Shown: in pieces, positions 18,054 to 26,144 of the stretch
Layout: the number at the start of each line of letters is the position of its first letter
How positions within the stretch are numbered: the stretch's first letter is position 1
From: Syntrophaceticus schinkii
Lineage (GTDB): Bacteria; Bacillota; DSM-12270; Thermacetogeniales; Thermacetogeniaceae
Direction of reading: 5' to 3'
DNA: 34,854 bases
NCBI RefSeq assembly: GCF_000946815.1
Contig: NZ_CDRZ01000232.1
Span: 1 to 34,854, forward strand
Translations under genes and position numbers: made by a program
The notes under the pieces: model-generated
Told to the model about the DNA's origin: nothing
The model's database searches: none
Seen by the model: only the letters and a program-made list of their open reading frames with translations

Positions 18054-19262
18054 GTGCGAATCGTTGTGCAAAAGTTCGGAGGTTCCTCAATAGCGGATCC
18101 TGAGTTAATTAGAAATGTCGCCCGGCGTGTTGTAAGGGCTAAACAAAAGGGCAACCGAGTTGTTGTGGTTGTTTCTGCAATGGGGGACACCACAGATGAA
18201 TTGATTGACCTGGCATACAGGGTTACTGCATCTCCCCATAGCCGTGAGATCGATATGCTCCTGACCACAGGTGAACAAATTTCCATTGCTCTATTGGCTA
18301 TGGCAATTAACGAACTGGGGCATGAGGCTGTTTCTCTGACCGGATATCAGGCCGGAATAACAACTGATCATGCCCATATGCAAGCACGTATTGTAAACAT
18401 CGATCCGGAGCGGGTTCGACAGGAATTGGATCAGGACAAGATCGTGGTTGTCGCCGGCTTTCAGGGGATGACAGTAACCGGGGAAATCGCTACCCTCGGC
18501 CGTGGGGGGTCAGATACAACTGCTGTTGCCCTTGCTGCATCTCTGAAAGCGGATCTCTGTGAGATTTATACAGATGTCGACGGTGTTTATACAGCTGATC
18601 CCAGGATTATTCCTAAAGCCGTAAAGCTAAATTATATTTCTTATGATGAGATGCTGGAATTAGCCAGTCTGGGGGCACTGGTCCTGCAGCCACGCGCAGT
18701 GGAGTTTGCTAAAAATTATTCAGTCCCTCTGTTGATCAGATCGAGTTTCAATGAATGTGAAGGGACACTTGTAGGGGAGGTTGCATCAGTGGAAAGTTGT
18801 CACCCTGTCAGTGGGGTTGCTCATGACTTAAATGTTGCGAAAATCGGTATATTTGACGTTCCTGACCGCCCAGGTATCGCCAGGAATATTTTTCGTACTT
18901 TGGCAAGAGAACAGATTAATGTGGATATGATCATCCAGGGGTGGGTGCGTGATGACAGGAACGATATCGTCTTTACCGTAACCCGCGGTGATCTGGAAAA
19001 GGCCCTCCCCGTAGTGGAGAGGATCGTCAAGGAAATTGAGGCATCTGGTTTTGTCTATAATGACCGCGTGGCCAAGGTCTCCATAGTGGGAGCAGGTATG
19101 ATCACCAATCCGGGGGTAGCGGCAAATATGTTCAAAGCCTTGGCTGAACAGGGCATCAATATTGAAATGATCAGCACCTCCGAGATCAAGGTATCCTGTA
19201 TCATCGAAGAGGACCAGGCGATCAAGGCAGTGGGCGCCCTGCATGCCGAATTTTTCAAATAA
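18054..19262 (+). CDS. lysC: Aspartate kinase with two ACT domains
   Basis: Phosphorylates aspartate, the first committed step toward lysine, threonine and methionine. Kinase-domain motifs [13 protein letters not shown] at the start, [44 protein letters not shown] and [14 protein letters not shown]; the regulatory ACT pair begins near residue 255 ([20 protein letters not shown]) and 335 ([22 protein letters not shown]). 402 aa, the class normally inhibited by lysine and/or threonine. GGGGGAGG (18038-18045) serves GTG 18054 rather than the open frame at 18024. It ends the hom-thrC-thrB-lysC unit, so the operon starts the pathway with its last gene. Confidence 0.95.
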   Translation: MRIVVQKFGGSSIADPELIRNVARRVVRAKQKGNRVVVVVSAMGDTTDELIDLAYRVTASPHSREIDMLLTTGEQISIALLAMAINELGHEAVSLTGYQAGITTDHAHMQARIVNIDPERVRQELDQDKIVVVAGFQGMTVTGEIATLGRGGSDTTAVALAASLKADLCEIYTDVDGVYTADPRIIPKAVKLNYISYDEMLELASLGALVLQPRAVEFAKNYSVPLLIRSSFNECEGTLVGEVASVESCHPVSGVAHDLNVAKIGIFDVPDRPGIARNIFRTLAREQINVDMIIQGWVRDDRNDIVFTVTRGDLEKALPVVERIVKEIEASGFVYNDRVAKVSIVGAGMITNPGVAANMFKALAEQGINIEMISTSEIKVSCIIEEDQAIKAVGALHAEFFK

Positions 19263-19263
19263 C

Positions 19264-19292
19264 GGGGTCAGGCTTGAGTAATTTACTTATTT
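19264..19292 (+). repeat. 29-bp repeat, copy 1 (after lysC)
   Basis: Begins GGGGTCAGGCTTGAG and ends TTACTTATTT; identical over 29 bp to 31374-31402. It starts 2 bases after the lysC stop. The GGGGTCAGGCTTGA core recalls REP-type intergenic repeats associated with Y1 transposases, from memory. Confidence 0.85.
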
Positions 19293-19355
19293 ATTGCCAT
19301 AAATGTCAGAGCCACTATCCCCGGTGCATCCCAGGCGACAAATTGTTGCCTGGAC

Positions 19356-19384
19356 TTGACATTGAAAACAGGTGAGGCTACAAT
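19356..19384 (+). promoter_or_regulatory. Strong sigma-A promoter for tRNA-Pro
   Basis: TTGACA (19356-19361), exactly 17 bp, then TACAAT (19379-19384). A start near 19391 would precede the tRNA by about 17 nt. It also lies just downstream of a CCAGGCGAC/GTTGCCTGG hairpin (19331-19353). Confidence 0.85.
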
Positions 19385-19407
19385 AAGTAAGACATCTAAA
19401 TATTGTT

Positions 19408-19484
19408 CAGGGTGTAGCTCAGTTTGGTAGAGCGCTAGCTTGGGGTGCTAGAGGCCGCGGGTTCAAGTCCCGCCACTCTGACCA
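19408..19484 (+). tRNA. tRNA-Pro (anticodon GGG)
   Basis: 77 nt folding as a full cloverleaf: acceptor CAGGGTG/CACTCTG (7 pairs, one G-U), D stem GCTC/GAGC, anticodon stem CTAGC/GCTAG with loop TTGGGGT, so the anticodon is GGG (reads CCC and CCU), T stem GCGGG/CCCGC with loop TTCAAGT, discriminator A and an encoded CCA end. Confidence 0.96.
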
Positions 19485-19540
19485 TCTTCTTTGGGCGAGG
19501 AGAAATGACACCTCGCATTTTTATTTTTGGAGGCATCTTA

Positions 19541-20659
19541 TTGACGAAGATCCTTCATGTGATCAGACCCGCCCAAGGAGGCATGAAAAAGCACCTGGAA
19601 ACGTTGTTTCAGGGACTGGAACAGGACAGGTTTGACCTTTACCTTGCTGCACCTGCTTCCAGTGATTTATCTATGGCTTTACGTCCCTTTACCCGCAAGA
19701 CATTTGTGATAGAGCTTGATGAGAACTGCAATCCTCTACAAAACTGGAGGGTGATCTGTTCTCTTGCCCAGATCATACGCCAAGAAAAAATAGATTTAGT
19801 GCATACCCATGGTGTTCGAGCGGGAATGATGGGGCAGGCCGCTGCCCTGCTTGCTCGCTGTCGGAAAGTAGTGGCAACGATTCATAACATGCACAATACA
19901 ACCTCACCGTTTTCCACTCTCCTCTGCGCCCTGCAGTCCTCTTTGATGAGAATATCGGTCAGCCATACTATTACTGTTTCAGAAGCCATAAAATGTGAAT
20001 TGGAAAAAATGTGGCTTCCTCAGGAGAAGATGACTGTGATCTATAATGGCATCGATACCGATCAATTTTTACCATCAGGTGGTATATCGCGAAGTACTTT
20101 GGGAATCCCTGATAATATGTCAGTTATAGGTACTGTGGCTCGTCTGGAACCAACAAAAGGCATTAAATATCTTCTGGAAGCGGCATATCTTATTGACAAA
20201 GAGTATGACTCGGTTTATTTTTTAATAGTGGGGGATGGACCGGAGCGGGAATCTTTACAGCAGCAAGCCAGAATGCTGGGAATTGAAGAGAGAGTAATAT
20301 TTTATGGTTTTAGACGCGATATTCCTTCTCTCCTGCCGTTATTTGACATAGCTGCAATCCCATCACTCAGGGAGGGGCTGTCCATATTCTGTCTGGAGGC
20401 CCTGGCCTCAGGTCGTCCTGTAGTAGCCAGTGCTGTGGGGGGACTGCCGGAGATTATCCACCCTGGGAAGACAGGCCTCCTGGTGCCTCCGGGGGATCCG
20501 GAGGCCCTGGCTGAAGCTTTGGTTGTTCTGCTGAAAAACAGAGAGATGGCTGCATCTTTAGGGAGCCAGGGGAAGGAAATAGTGGTACAATATTTTACAT
20601 GCAGCAACATGATTGAGAGAACCAGGGAAATCTATAGAATGGTCTTACGAGAGGATTAA
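19541..20659 (+). CDS. Glycosyltransferase family 4
   Basis: Retaining GT-B transferase of the GT4 type, probably adding a sugar from a nucleotide donor to a cell-envelope acceptor; acceptor and sugar unknown. N-terminal ILHVIRPAQGGMKKHLETL, LVHTHGVRAGMMGQ, YNGIDTDQF, then the donor-binding half with GTVARLEPTKGIKYLLEA, GDGPERE and the E-x7-E motif in REGLSIFCLEALASG, followed by GGLPEIIHPGKTGLLVPPGD. 372 aa. TTTGGAGG (19527-19533) fits TTG 19541; ATG 19505 is in frame but has a ribosome site only 3 nt away. It starts 56 nt after tRNA-Pro with no terminator between, so it is probably transcribed with it. The next gene starts 2 nt after its stop. Confidence 0.88.
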   Translation: MTKILHVIRPAQGGMKKHLETLFQGLEQDRFDLYLAAPASSDLSMALRPFTRKTFVIELDENCNPLQNWRVICSLAQIIRQEKIDLVHTHGVRAGMMGQAAALLARCRKVVATIHNMHNTTSPFSTLLCALQSSLMRISVSHTITVSEAIKCELEKMWLPQEKMTVIYNGIDTDQFLPSGGISRSTLGIPDNMSVIGTVARLEPTKGIKYLLEAAYLIDKEYDSVYFLIVGDGPERESLQQQARMLGIEERVIFYGFRRDIPSLLPLFDIAAIPSLREGLSIFCLEALASGRPVVASAVGGLPEIIHPGKTGLLVPPGDPEALAEALVVLLKNREMAASLGSQGKEIVVQYFTCSNMIERTREIYRMVLRED

Positions 20660-20661
20660 TA

Positions 20662-22885
20662 ATGCCAGAGAAGAGATTCAATAGTTTCTTGAAAACTAAA
20701 ATATTATTCTTTTTGCTGCCGGTAATATTATTCTTTTTGCTGCCGGCACCTGCCTTGGCTTCCGGTGAGTCAAGTCAACGCAAGGTAATTCTTGTTATCT
20801 GTGATTATTTAAACCCTGACGATTTAAACAGAACGGAATTAACCAATCTTCATAATTTTTTTGGAGAGGGAGGTATTGCTCTCCTGAATACCAATACTGC
20901 TGGGGCGCGCAACAGGCAGAATGCTGCCGTAACCATCAGTGCCGGACGTGTCGCCTTGAGCTCCGGTGCAGAACCCCTCGTTTTTGGTCCCCGGGAAAAT
21001 GTCCGCGGTGAGGATCCAGCGGTGCTCTTTCAGGCACGAACAGGGATCACACCTGAGCGGGGTAATATTGTTGTTTTAGATCTGCCATCTATCCAGTGGG
21101 CAAATGAGAAGGAGCAAAACAGAGCGGAACCAGGTGCTCTGGGAGATGCTTTGCACAACAAAGGGCTTAAAACAGCGGTCATCGGCAACTCGGATCTGCC
21201 AGGAGTTCCTTTGAGCAATCGTTCTGCAGCCTTAATCGCTATGGACCGCAAAGGGATAATTGACCGCGGAAATGTTTCTGAAGAAGTACTTACCTATGAT
21301 CCCGTTGATCCCCTGGGACATCGCACAAATTACACCAAGCTTAATAAAATATTCCTTGAGCTTCAACCACAAACTGATTTTATGGTGATCGATCTGGGTG
21401 ATCTTGTCCGCCTCGAGTATAAAAGAACGAATCTTACCTCCCGCGTATATATACAGGAGAGGGAAAGGATATTACGTGAGTATGACGATTTTATCGGATT
21501 ATTGATGGAAAAAACTGATTTATCACAAAGCCTTTGTATTGTCGCAACAACAATACCTACAGTTGAGGAAAACAGCGAGAAACGGTATTTTGGCTTTATA
21601 GGTGCCCAAGGGAAAGGGCTGGAAGAGGGATTGCTTTCCACCCCGACCACCAGAAAGCCAGGGGTTATCACATTATTAGATATCGCTCCCAGCATCGGTG
21701 CATTTTTACAGGCCGACCCTGACCCACTTTATATCGGCAGGTCCTGGCATGTTGTGCCTGAGGAAAATAACCTTGCCATAATGCAAAAAGTGGAAAAGCG
21801 CACAGTTTTCGCATCTTATCTCCGTGCTCCGCTGGTAAAAGGCTATGTGCTGCTTCATCTTATAGTACTGGCCAGCATTCTCTTTTTTCTGGTTTTTGAC
21901 CCGCGAAAAGGGAATTGTCTTGGCCCCTTGCTGCTTGGACTTATTGCGGTACCGTTAACCTTGCTGCTGGTTTGCCTAACAGACATTACCGACCTTTGGT
22001 TATATTTAGCGCTCTGTTTGGTGATCAATATTGTATTAGTTTTGATAAGCATCTGGCTGGCCAGGGACAAAAATTATGACTCCTTAATCTTTCTCTGCTT
22101 GGCTACAGTTATCGCTCTTTTGATCGACACAATATCTGGAGGGCATTTACAGAGGTTTTCCGTGTTAAGCTATGATCCTATGGGCGGAGCGCGTTTTTAT
22201 GGGATCGGTAACGAGTATATGGGGGTTATGATGGGGGCTACCATTATCGGGGTATCACTCTTAGTCACTCGCTTAAAAAAGCGTTTGACTGTACAGTATC
22301 TGTTAGCCGGTGCTCTATTCCTCTCTGTGCTGGTTGTTCTGGGAGCGTCCCTGGTGGGGGAGCAATTTCGGCGGTTTTGTAGCATCATTGATTGCTTTTG
22401 GTTATACCTTTCTGCGATTATTCGGGATTCGGGTGCGCCCAAAAAATATCCTGGTTGGCCTTATCATTATAGGTTTATTATGTGGAGGTGTCTTTGTTCT
22501 TGACTTTATGAGGCCACTTGAAATGCGGTCACATTTTGGCCAGTTTGCGTTTGCTGTTCAGACCTCTGGTTTAACTGCGGTTAAGGAAGTGGTTGTCAGG
22601 AAACTGGCCATGAACTATAAGTTGATCAGGTACACAATTTGGACGAGAGTGCTGCTGTGCAGTCTGCTGGCTCTGGGGATCCTTTTTTATCGTCCCGTGG
22701 GAATATTCAGGCGTCTGTTGACAAAGAATCCTGCTATAGCCGCGGGTCTTGCCGGGGGAGTGCTGGGGGCTTTTACAGCTTTAATTTTCAATGATTCAGG
22801 AATTGTTGCAGCCGCCACAGCCATCATCTTCCCTGCGGCAACATTGTTTTACTTAGTGCTGCGGGAACAAATAACTTTATTATAA
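20662..22885 (+). CDS. Phosphatase-like extracytoplasmic domain fused to a multi-pass membrane domain, frameshifted
   Basis: About 740 aa after correction. A signal peptide (residues 10-35) precedes an extracytoplasmic domain of about 350 residues with an alkaline-phosphatase-superfamily look (KVILVICDYLNPDD, NAAVTISAGRVALSSG, LLDIAPSIGAFL), then about 8-10 membrane segments from residue 395. MGGARFYGIGNEYMGV is a conserved-looking motif within the membrane half. I do not recognise a named family. The frame breaks at a G5 run (22356-22360); with 4 G it reads SLVGSNFGGFVASLIAFG and continues to TAA 22883-22885. Translation is coupled to the glycosyltransferase (2-nt gap), so a shared role in making or modifying an envelope polymer is plausible. 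The signal peptide core is an exact 8-residue duplication (see the repeat at 20700). Confidence 0.65.
20700..20747 (+). repeat. 24-bp tandem duplication inside a signal peptide
   Basis: Two copies of a 24-bp unit containing ATTATTCTTTTTGCTGCCGG (20700-20723 and 20724-20747), differing at the last base. They encode ILFFLLPV then ILFFLLPA, doubling the hydrophobic core. Confidence 0.9.
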
Positions 22886-23046
22886 CCTCTCATAGCCATA
22901 TTGTATCAATCACCAAAATGGCTTGACACACATTTCTCAAACATTGAACTCCAATCTCCGGCCTCAGAGATCCATTTCGGCCTGCCAGGGACTGCAACTA
23001 GCCGTCAAAGAGAATCGTCCCCTGTCACCTCCCTCTAAAAATTGCG

Positions 23047-23074
23047 TTGACAAAACATCGGGAGGTGCTAAAAT
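23047..23074 (+). promoter_or_regulatory. Putative sigma-A promoter of speD
   Basis: TTGACA (23047-23052), 16 bp, TAAAAT (23069-23074). It lies about 65 nt before the speD start. The preceding gap from 22886 holds only a weak AGCCAT/ATGGCT hairpin and no ORF. Confidence 0.65.
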
Positions 23075-23140
23075 TTAAGAAGATTATTTTAGGGATATAG
23101 AGAAACATGTCGAAAAAACATTATCAAGGGAGGTTGAGAA

Positions 23141-23527
23141 ATGGTCAATGTCAACTCTTTGGGGCGTCATGTATTAGCTGAATTTTATGGTTGTACCTTT
23201 GAAACATTGAATGATACGGAGATAGTGAAGTGCTATATGATTGATGCAGCTCTTTTTGCAGGAGCAGAGATTCGAGAGAGTGTTTTCCATAAATTCAGTC
23301 CTCAAGGGGTAAGTGGTGTGGTAGTTATTTCAGAGTCACATTTGGCAATTCATACATGGCCTGAGTTGGGCTATGCAGCGGTTGATGTTTTTACATGCGG
23401 GGAAAAGGTGAACCCCTGGGATGCCTGCAAGTACCTCAAGGAAAAATTTCAGGCAGAATACATAACAGCAACTGAGATGAGAAGGGGGATCATGGAAACA
23501 GGCCCCAGGGTGGCTGTCAACCAATAG
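23141..23527 (+). CDS. speD: S-adenosylmethionine decarboxylase proenzyme (class 1B)
   Basis: Decarboxylates SAM to the aminopropyl donor for spermidine synthesis. The proenzyme cuts itself between E65 and S66 in ISESHLAIHTWPE to create the pyruvoyl group; the partner residues H71 and C86 (in FTCGEKVNPW) are in place. 128 aa, normal for the small bacterial form. AAGGGAGG precedes the ATG. No spermidine synthase gene (speE) is adjacent, and the gene is bounded by its own promoter (23047) and terminator (23591), so it is monocistronic here. Some small SpeD homologues have other decarboxylase activities, so the substrate is inferred. Confidence 0.92.
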   Translation: MVNVNSLGRHVLAEFYGCTFETLNDTEIVKCYMIDAALFAGAEIRESVFHKFSPQGVSGVVVISESHLAIHTWPELGYAAVDVFTCGEKVNPWDACKYLKEKFQAEYITATEMRRGIMETGPRVAVNQ

Positions 23528-23543
23528 GAGGGAGATATTTATT

Positions 23544-23567
23544 TTAGAAAGCTTATTAGAAAGCTTA
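23544..23567 (+). repeat. 12-bp exact tandem repeat
   Basis: TTAGAAAGCTTA occurs twice back to back (23544-23555, 23556-23567) in the speD 3' region. Each unit contains the AAGCTT palindrome. Confidence 0.85.
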
Positions 23568-23590
23568 ATTGATAAGCAAAAAGGTTAGGT

Positions 23591-23632
23591 AATAAGCCTT
23601 ACAGAGTGAATGTAAGGCTTATTATATTTTTA
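23591..23632 (+). terminator. Terminator after speD
   Basis: AATAAGCCTTAC (23591-23602) pairs perfectly over 12 bp with GTAAGGCTTATT (23612-23623), 9-nt loop, followed by ATATTTTT. The A-rich 5' flank could make it work on both strands. Confidence 0.88.
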
Positions 23633-23698
23633 GGATGCCTGTTTCTATGTTTGGAAGCTCATTATTTAATTTTTCTCCAGGTATAAAATACCATTATG

Positions 23699-23728
23699 AA
23701 GATTTATAAGAAAAATCTTTTGTTTTTA
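23699..23728 (+). promoter_or_regulatory. AT-rich hairpin plus T run before the hdrC leader
   Basis: AAGATTT (23699-23705) pairs with AAATCTT (23713-23719), 7-nt loop, then TTGTTTTT. It sits directly before an AAGGAGG site (23728-23734). It could act as a weak attenuator; stability would be low because only one G-C pair per arm is present. Confidence 0.35.
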
Positions 23729-23739
23729 AGGAGGAATTA

Positions 23740-23811
23740 TTGAGAAAAGGGAGAATAGCTATTTATGAGACATTATATGCTTTTAAGAGGGGGTCGCGAT
23801 GGGCAAGGTAA
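23740..23811 (+). CDS. Possible 23-residue leader peptide coupled to hdrC
   Basis: A TTG start 5 nt after a perfect AAGGAGG encodes LRKGRIAIYETLYAFKRGSR plus WAR, and its TAA (23809-23811) lies inside the first codons of hdrC, which begins at 23799. Size, strong ribosome site and overlap suggest translational coupling. No homologue is known to me and it could be a chance ORF; a directly spaced AGAGGGGG also serves hdrC. Confidence 0.35.
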   Translation: MRKGRIAIYETLYAFKRGSRWAR

Positions 23812-24365
23812 ACTTGTATCAGGTAATGGATCAAAATCGGTCGTTTGTGGACAGGGTGATTGAGGAGAGCGGACAGGATATTCGCCAGTGCTATCAGTGT
23901 GCTAAATGCTCTGGCGGATGCCCGGGCAGCGTAGCAATGGATTACCCGCCGAACCAGATTATCCGGATGCTGATGTTGGGAATGAAGGAAGAGGTATTGA
24001 ATTCCAAAACAATCTGGGTATGCATGGGATGCAGCACCTGTACAACCCGCTGTATCAGGGATATTGATGTTGCCCGTGTGATGGATACCCTGCGCCAGGA
24101 GGCAATCAAAGCGGGTTATGTGGGTAAGGCAGATTATGTGATTAGTTTCAATGAATCCTTCTTGTGGACAGTCAAGAGCTTTGGTCGTCTGTTTGAACCG
24201 GGTATGGCCATGAAGAACAACCTGAAAACGGGTAACTACATGAAGGATATGCAGTTTGGATTGCCGCTGATGCTGAAAGGAAAAGCGTCGATGTTTCCCC
24301 ACCGGATCAAGGGACGTAAAGAAATGAAGAATATTTTTGATCAGACGATACGGGAGGGGAAGTAA
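23799..24365 (+). CDS. HdrC-like 4Fe-4S protein
   Basis: Electron carrier of the heterodisulfide reductase subunit C type, moving electrons to the partner HdrB. Two ferredoxin-type clusters are visible: CYQCAKCSGGCP (about residues 31-42) and CMGCSTCTTRCIRD (about 75-88). The C-terminal 90 residues (SFNESFLWTVKSFGRLFEPG, MKDMQFGLPLMLKGKASMFPHR) are typical of this family. 188 aa. AGAGGGGG precedes the ATG. hdrB follows directly with no gap. There is no hdrA or flavoprotein nearby, and the organism is not expected to use coenzyme M/B, so the real disulfide or quinone partner is unknown. Confidence 0.9.
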   Translation: MGKVNLYQVMDQNRSFVDRVIEESGQDIRQCYQCAKCSGGCPGSVAMDYPPNQIIRMLMLGMKEEVLNSKTIWVCMGCSTCTTRCIRDIDVARVMDTLRQEAIKAGYVGKADYVISFNESFLWTVKSFGRLFEPGMAMKNNLKTGNYMKDMQFGLPLMLKGKASMFPHRIKGRKEMKNIFDQTIREGK

Positions 24366-25244
24366 ATGTCAAAGTATGCATTCTATCCAGGCTGTTCATT
24401 GGAAAGCGGTGGTATGGAGTATGGAATGTCCAGCCTTGCTGTTGCAGAGGCTCTAGGTATCCAATTTCTTGAGGTACCCGATTGGAACTGCTGTGGCGCA
24501 TCTTCTGCACATATGACAGATCATCTTTTATCTCTTGCTCTTCCAGCCCGGGTAATGGCTTTAGCTGAAACACTGCCTGTAACAGAACTTGTAGCTCCCT
24601 GTGCGGCTTGTCATGCCAGATTTGCTGCAGTGGAATATGAACTTGGCCGGGATGAAGACCTGAAACAGAAGGTAAACTCATTATTGGAGCGGCCCTATAC
24701 CGGTAAGGTTAAACTCAGGTATTACCTTGATGTCTTTTCAAATCCTGATACCCTTTCCGAGATTGAAAAGAGAGTAAAGAAAAGCTTGAAAGGGTTAAAG
24801 GTGGCATGCTATTACGGGTGTCTTTTTGTTAAGCCTCCTAAAGTAATGCAGTTTGCTGATGACCCTGAAAATCCCCAGGCTATGGACAACATAGTCAGGG
24901 CTCTGGGGGCAGAACCACTCCCCTGGCCTTATAAAACTGAGTGCTGTGGGGCTTCACTTGGTGTGACAGAAGAGGATCATTGCACGAAGTTGTGTAATGA
25001 TATTCTAAGGTTTGCCAGGGATTCAGGTGCGGATTGTATTGTTGCTGCATGCCCGTTGTGCCAGGCAAACCTTGATATGCGGCAGGTAACTGTAGAGAAA
25101 AAATACGGTGTCAGCTACAGGATGCCTATACCCTTTTTCACCCAGTTAATTGGGTTGGCTTTAGGATTAGATCCGATATCATTGGGGATGAAGAAACTCT
25201 TTGTTGACCCGGCAAGCATCTTGAAGAAAGTGGGAGTTGCTTAA
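24366..25244 (+). CDS. HdrB-like CCG-domain protein
   Basis: Catalytic-type subunit with two cysteine-rich CCG domains that in HdrB hold non-cubane 4Fe-4S clusters at the disulfide site. Domain 1: YPGCSLESG, WNCCGASSAH, APCAACHAR. Domain 2: CYYGCLFVKPPKVM, TECCGASLGV, AACPLCQANLD. Both have the full set of cysteines, so the protein looks active. 292 aa, normal. It starts with the ATG one base after the hdrC stop, so the two form a complex. In Clostridia such HdrCB pairs also occur without HdrA, coupled to various flavoproteins or hydrogenases; which applies here cannot be told from the window. Confidence 0.9.
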   Translation: MSKYAFYPGCSLESGGMEYGMSSLAVAEALGIQFLEVPDWNCCGASSAHMTDHLLSLALPARVMALAETLPVTELVAPCAACHARFAAVEYELGRDEDLKQKVNSLLERPYTGKVKLRYYLDVFSNPDTLSEIEKRVKKSLKGLKVACYYGCLFVKPPKVMQFADDPENPQAMDNIVRALGAEPLPWPYKTECCGASLGVTEEDHCTKLCNDILRFARDSGADCIVAACPLCQANLDMRQVTVEKKYGVSYRMPIPFFTQLIGLALGLDPISLGMKKLFVDPASILKKVGVA

Positions 25245-25251
25245 GACAACT

Positions 25252-26096
25252 GTGAGCGTGAATAGTAAAATTACATCCAACAATGACAAATATTCTAAAA
25301 AGAGGGGTTCTTATCCTGAAAAGAACCCCTTATTAGTGGAGGGATACATTTTTCCCTTACCCCGGGTTTTACCGCCTTTATGGCATCCTATAGAGCAAGA
25401 ACTGCGGGTGGTTTTTGGGAGGCTGGTTGCCTCTTTGCGCCCCGCAGGCAGGTTATTGCTAAAAGAGCTTATGCAGCCATCTGATTATGAATATCTGCTC
25501 CCCCCGGGTTTGGTGCTTTTCAGTGGACGCATTTTTTCCAAGGAAAGAGATCAATACCTGCCCGCAGTATTTATGGAATTAGTGTATCTGGGAACTAAAT
25601 TCCTCAATCTGGCAGGAGACCTCAGGGGGAAAGAACAGCAGATGTTTATTCTAACAGGTGATTATCTGTGCAGCCATCTCTTTCATCTGCTCTATGAAAC
25701 AGAGAAGCTTTTCCTGTTGGAGAGGTTTTCGGCGTTGATTACCGCAATGAATGAAGGTTTTTCCAGTGAAGAAAAGCACAGACTGAAGAGAAGTAAACCT
25801 GGCAAAACTGAGATTAAGGAATGGCTCCACAAGCAGTTACGGGGGTTTTTTACGGGGAGAGTTGTGCCCTGGGTGGGTTGTTTGCAGGCTGTGATAAAAG
25901 AGAGCATTCACTGTTGAAAGAGTTTGGTACAGCCTTTGGAATTGCTTACGGTATTCGCAAGAAAGGATATAATTTACTATCTGCAGATGAGTTCCTGGAA
26001 AAGGGATTTCAAGTGCTGTCCCTGTTGCCCGACTCCCAGAGCAGAAGGGAACTGGTAATTTTTGCGCAGAGAGTTTTTGAATACTGCAGTGCCTGA
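25252..26096 (+). CDS. Degenerate polyprenyl-synthetase-like protein, frameshifted
   Basis: About 280 aa. The layout follows all-alpha prenyl diphosphate synthases: PAVFMELVYLGTKFLNLAGD aligns with the first-Asp-motif helix, ILTGDYLCSHLFHLLYETE with the GDYLFA helix, KTEIKEWLHKQ.. ESCALGGLFAG with KTA.LF..SC.LGA.LAG, and EFGTAFGIAYGIRKKGYN with the second Asp motif. Both DDxxD sites are lost (LNLAGD, RKKGYN), so it should not make prenyl diphosphate itself. It may be a non-catalytic partner of the synthase at 27713. The frame changes near the T6 run at 25846-25851, and here one base appears to be missing, unlike the other breaks. Start uncertain: TTG 25237, GTG 25252 or GTG 25258. It directly follows hdrB. 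Confidence 0.6.
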
Positions 26097-26144
26097 GAAA
26101 TGCTTCTGCCAAAAGGTAAATTACAAAACTGTGGGGTGGATGTT

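Noticed and set aside
19331-19353. CCAGGCGAC/GTTGCCTGG hairpin as a lysC terminator
   Set aside because: The stem is good but no T run follows, and it abuts the tRNA -35 box.
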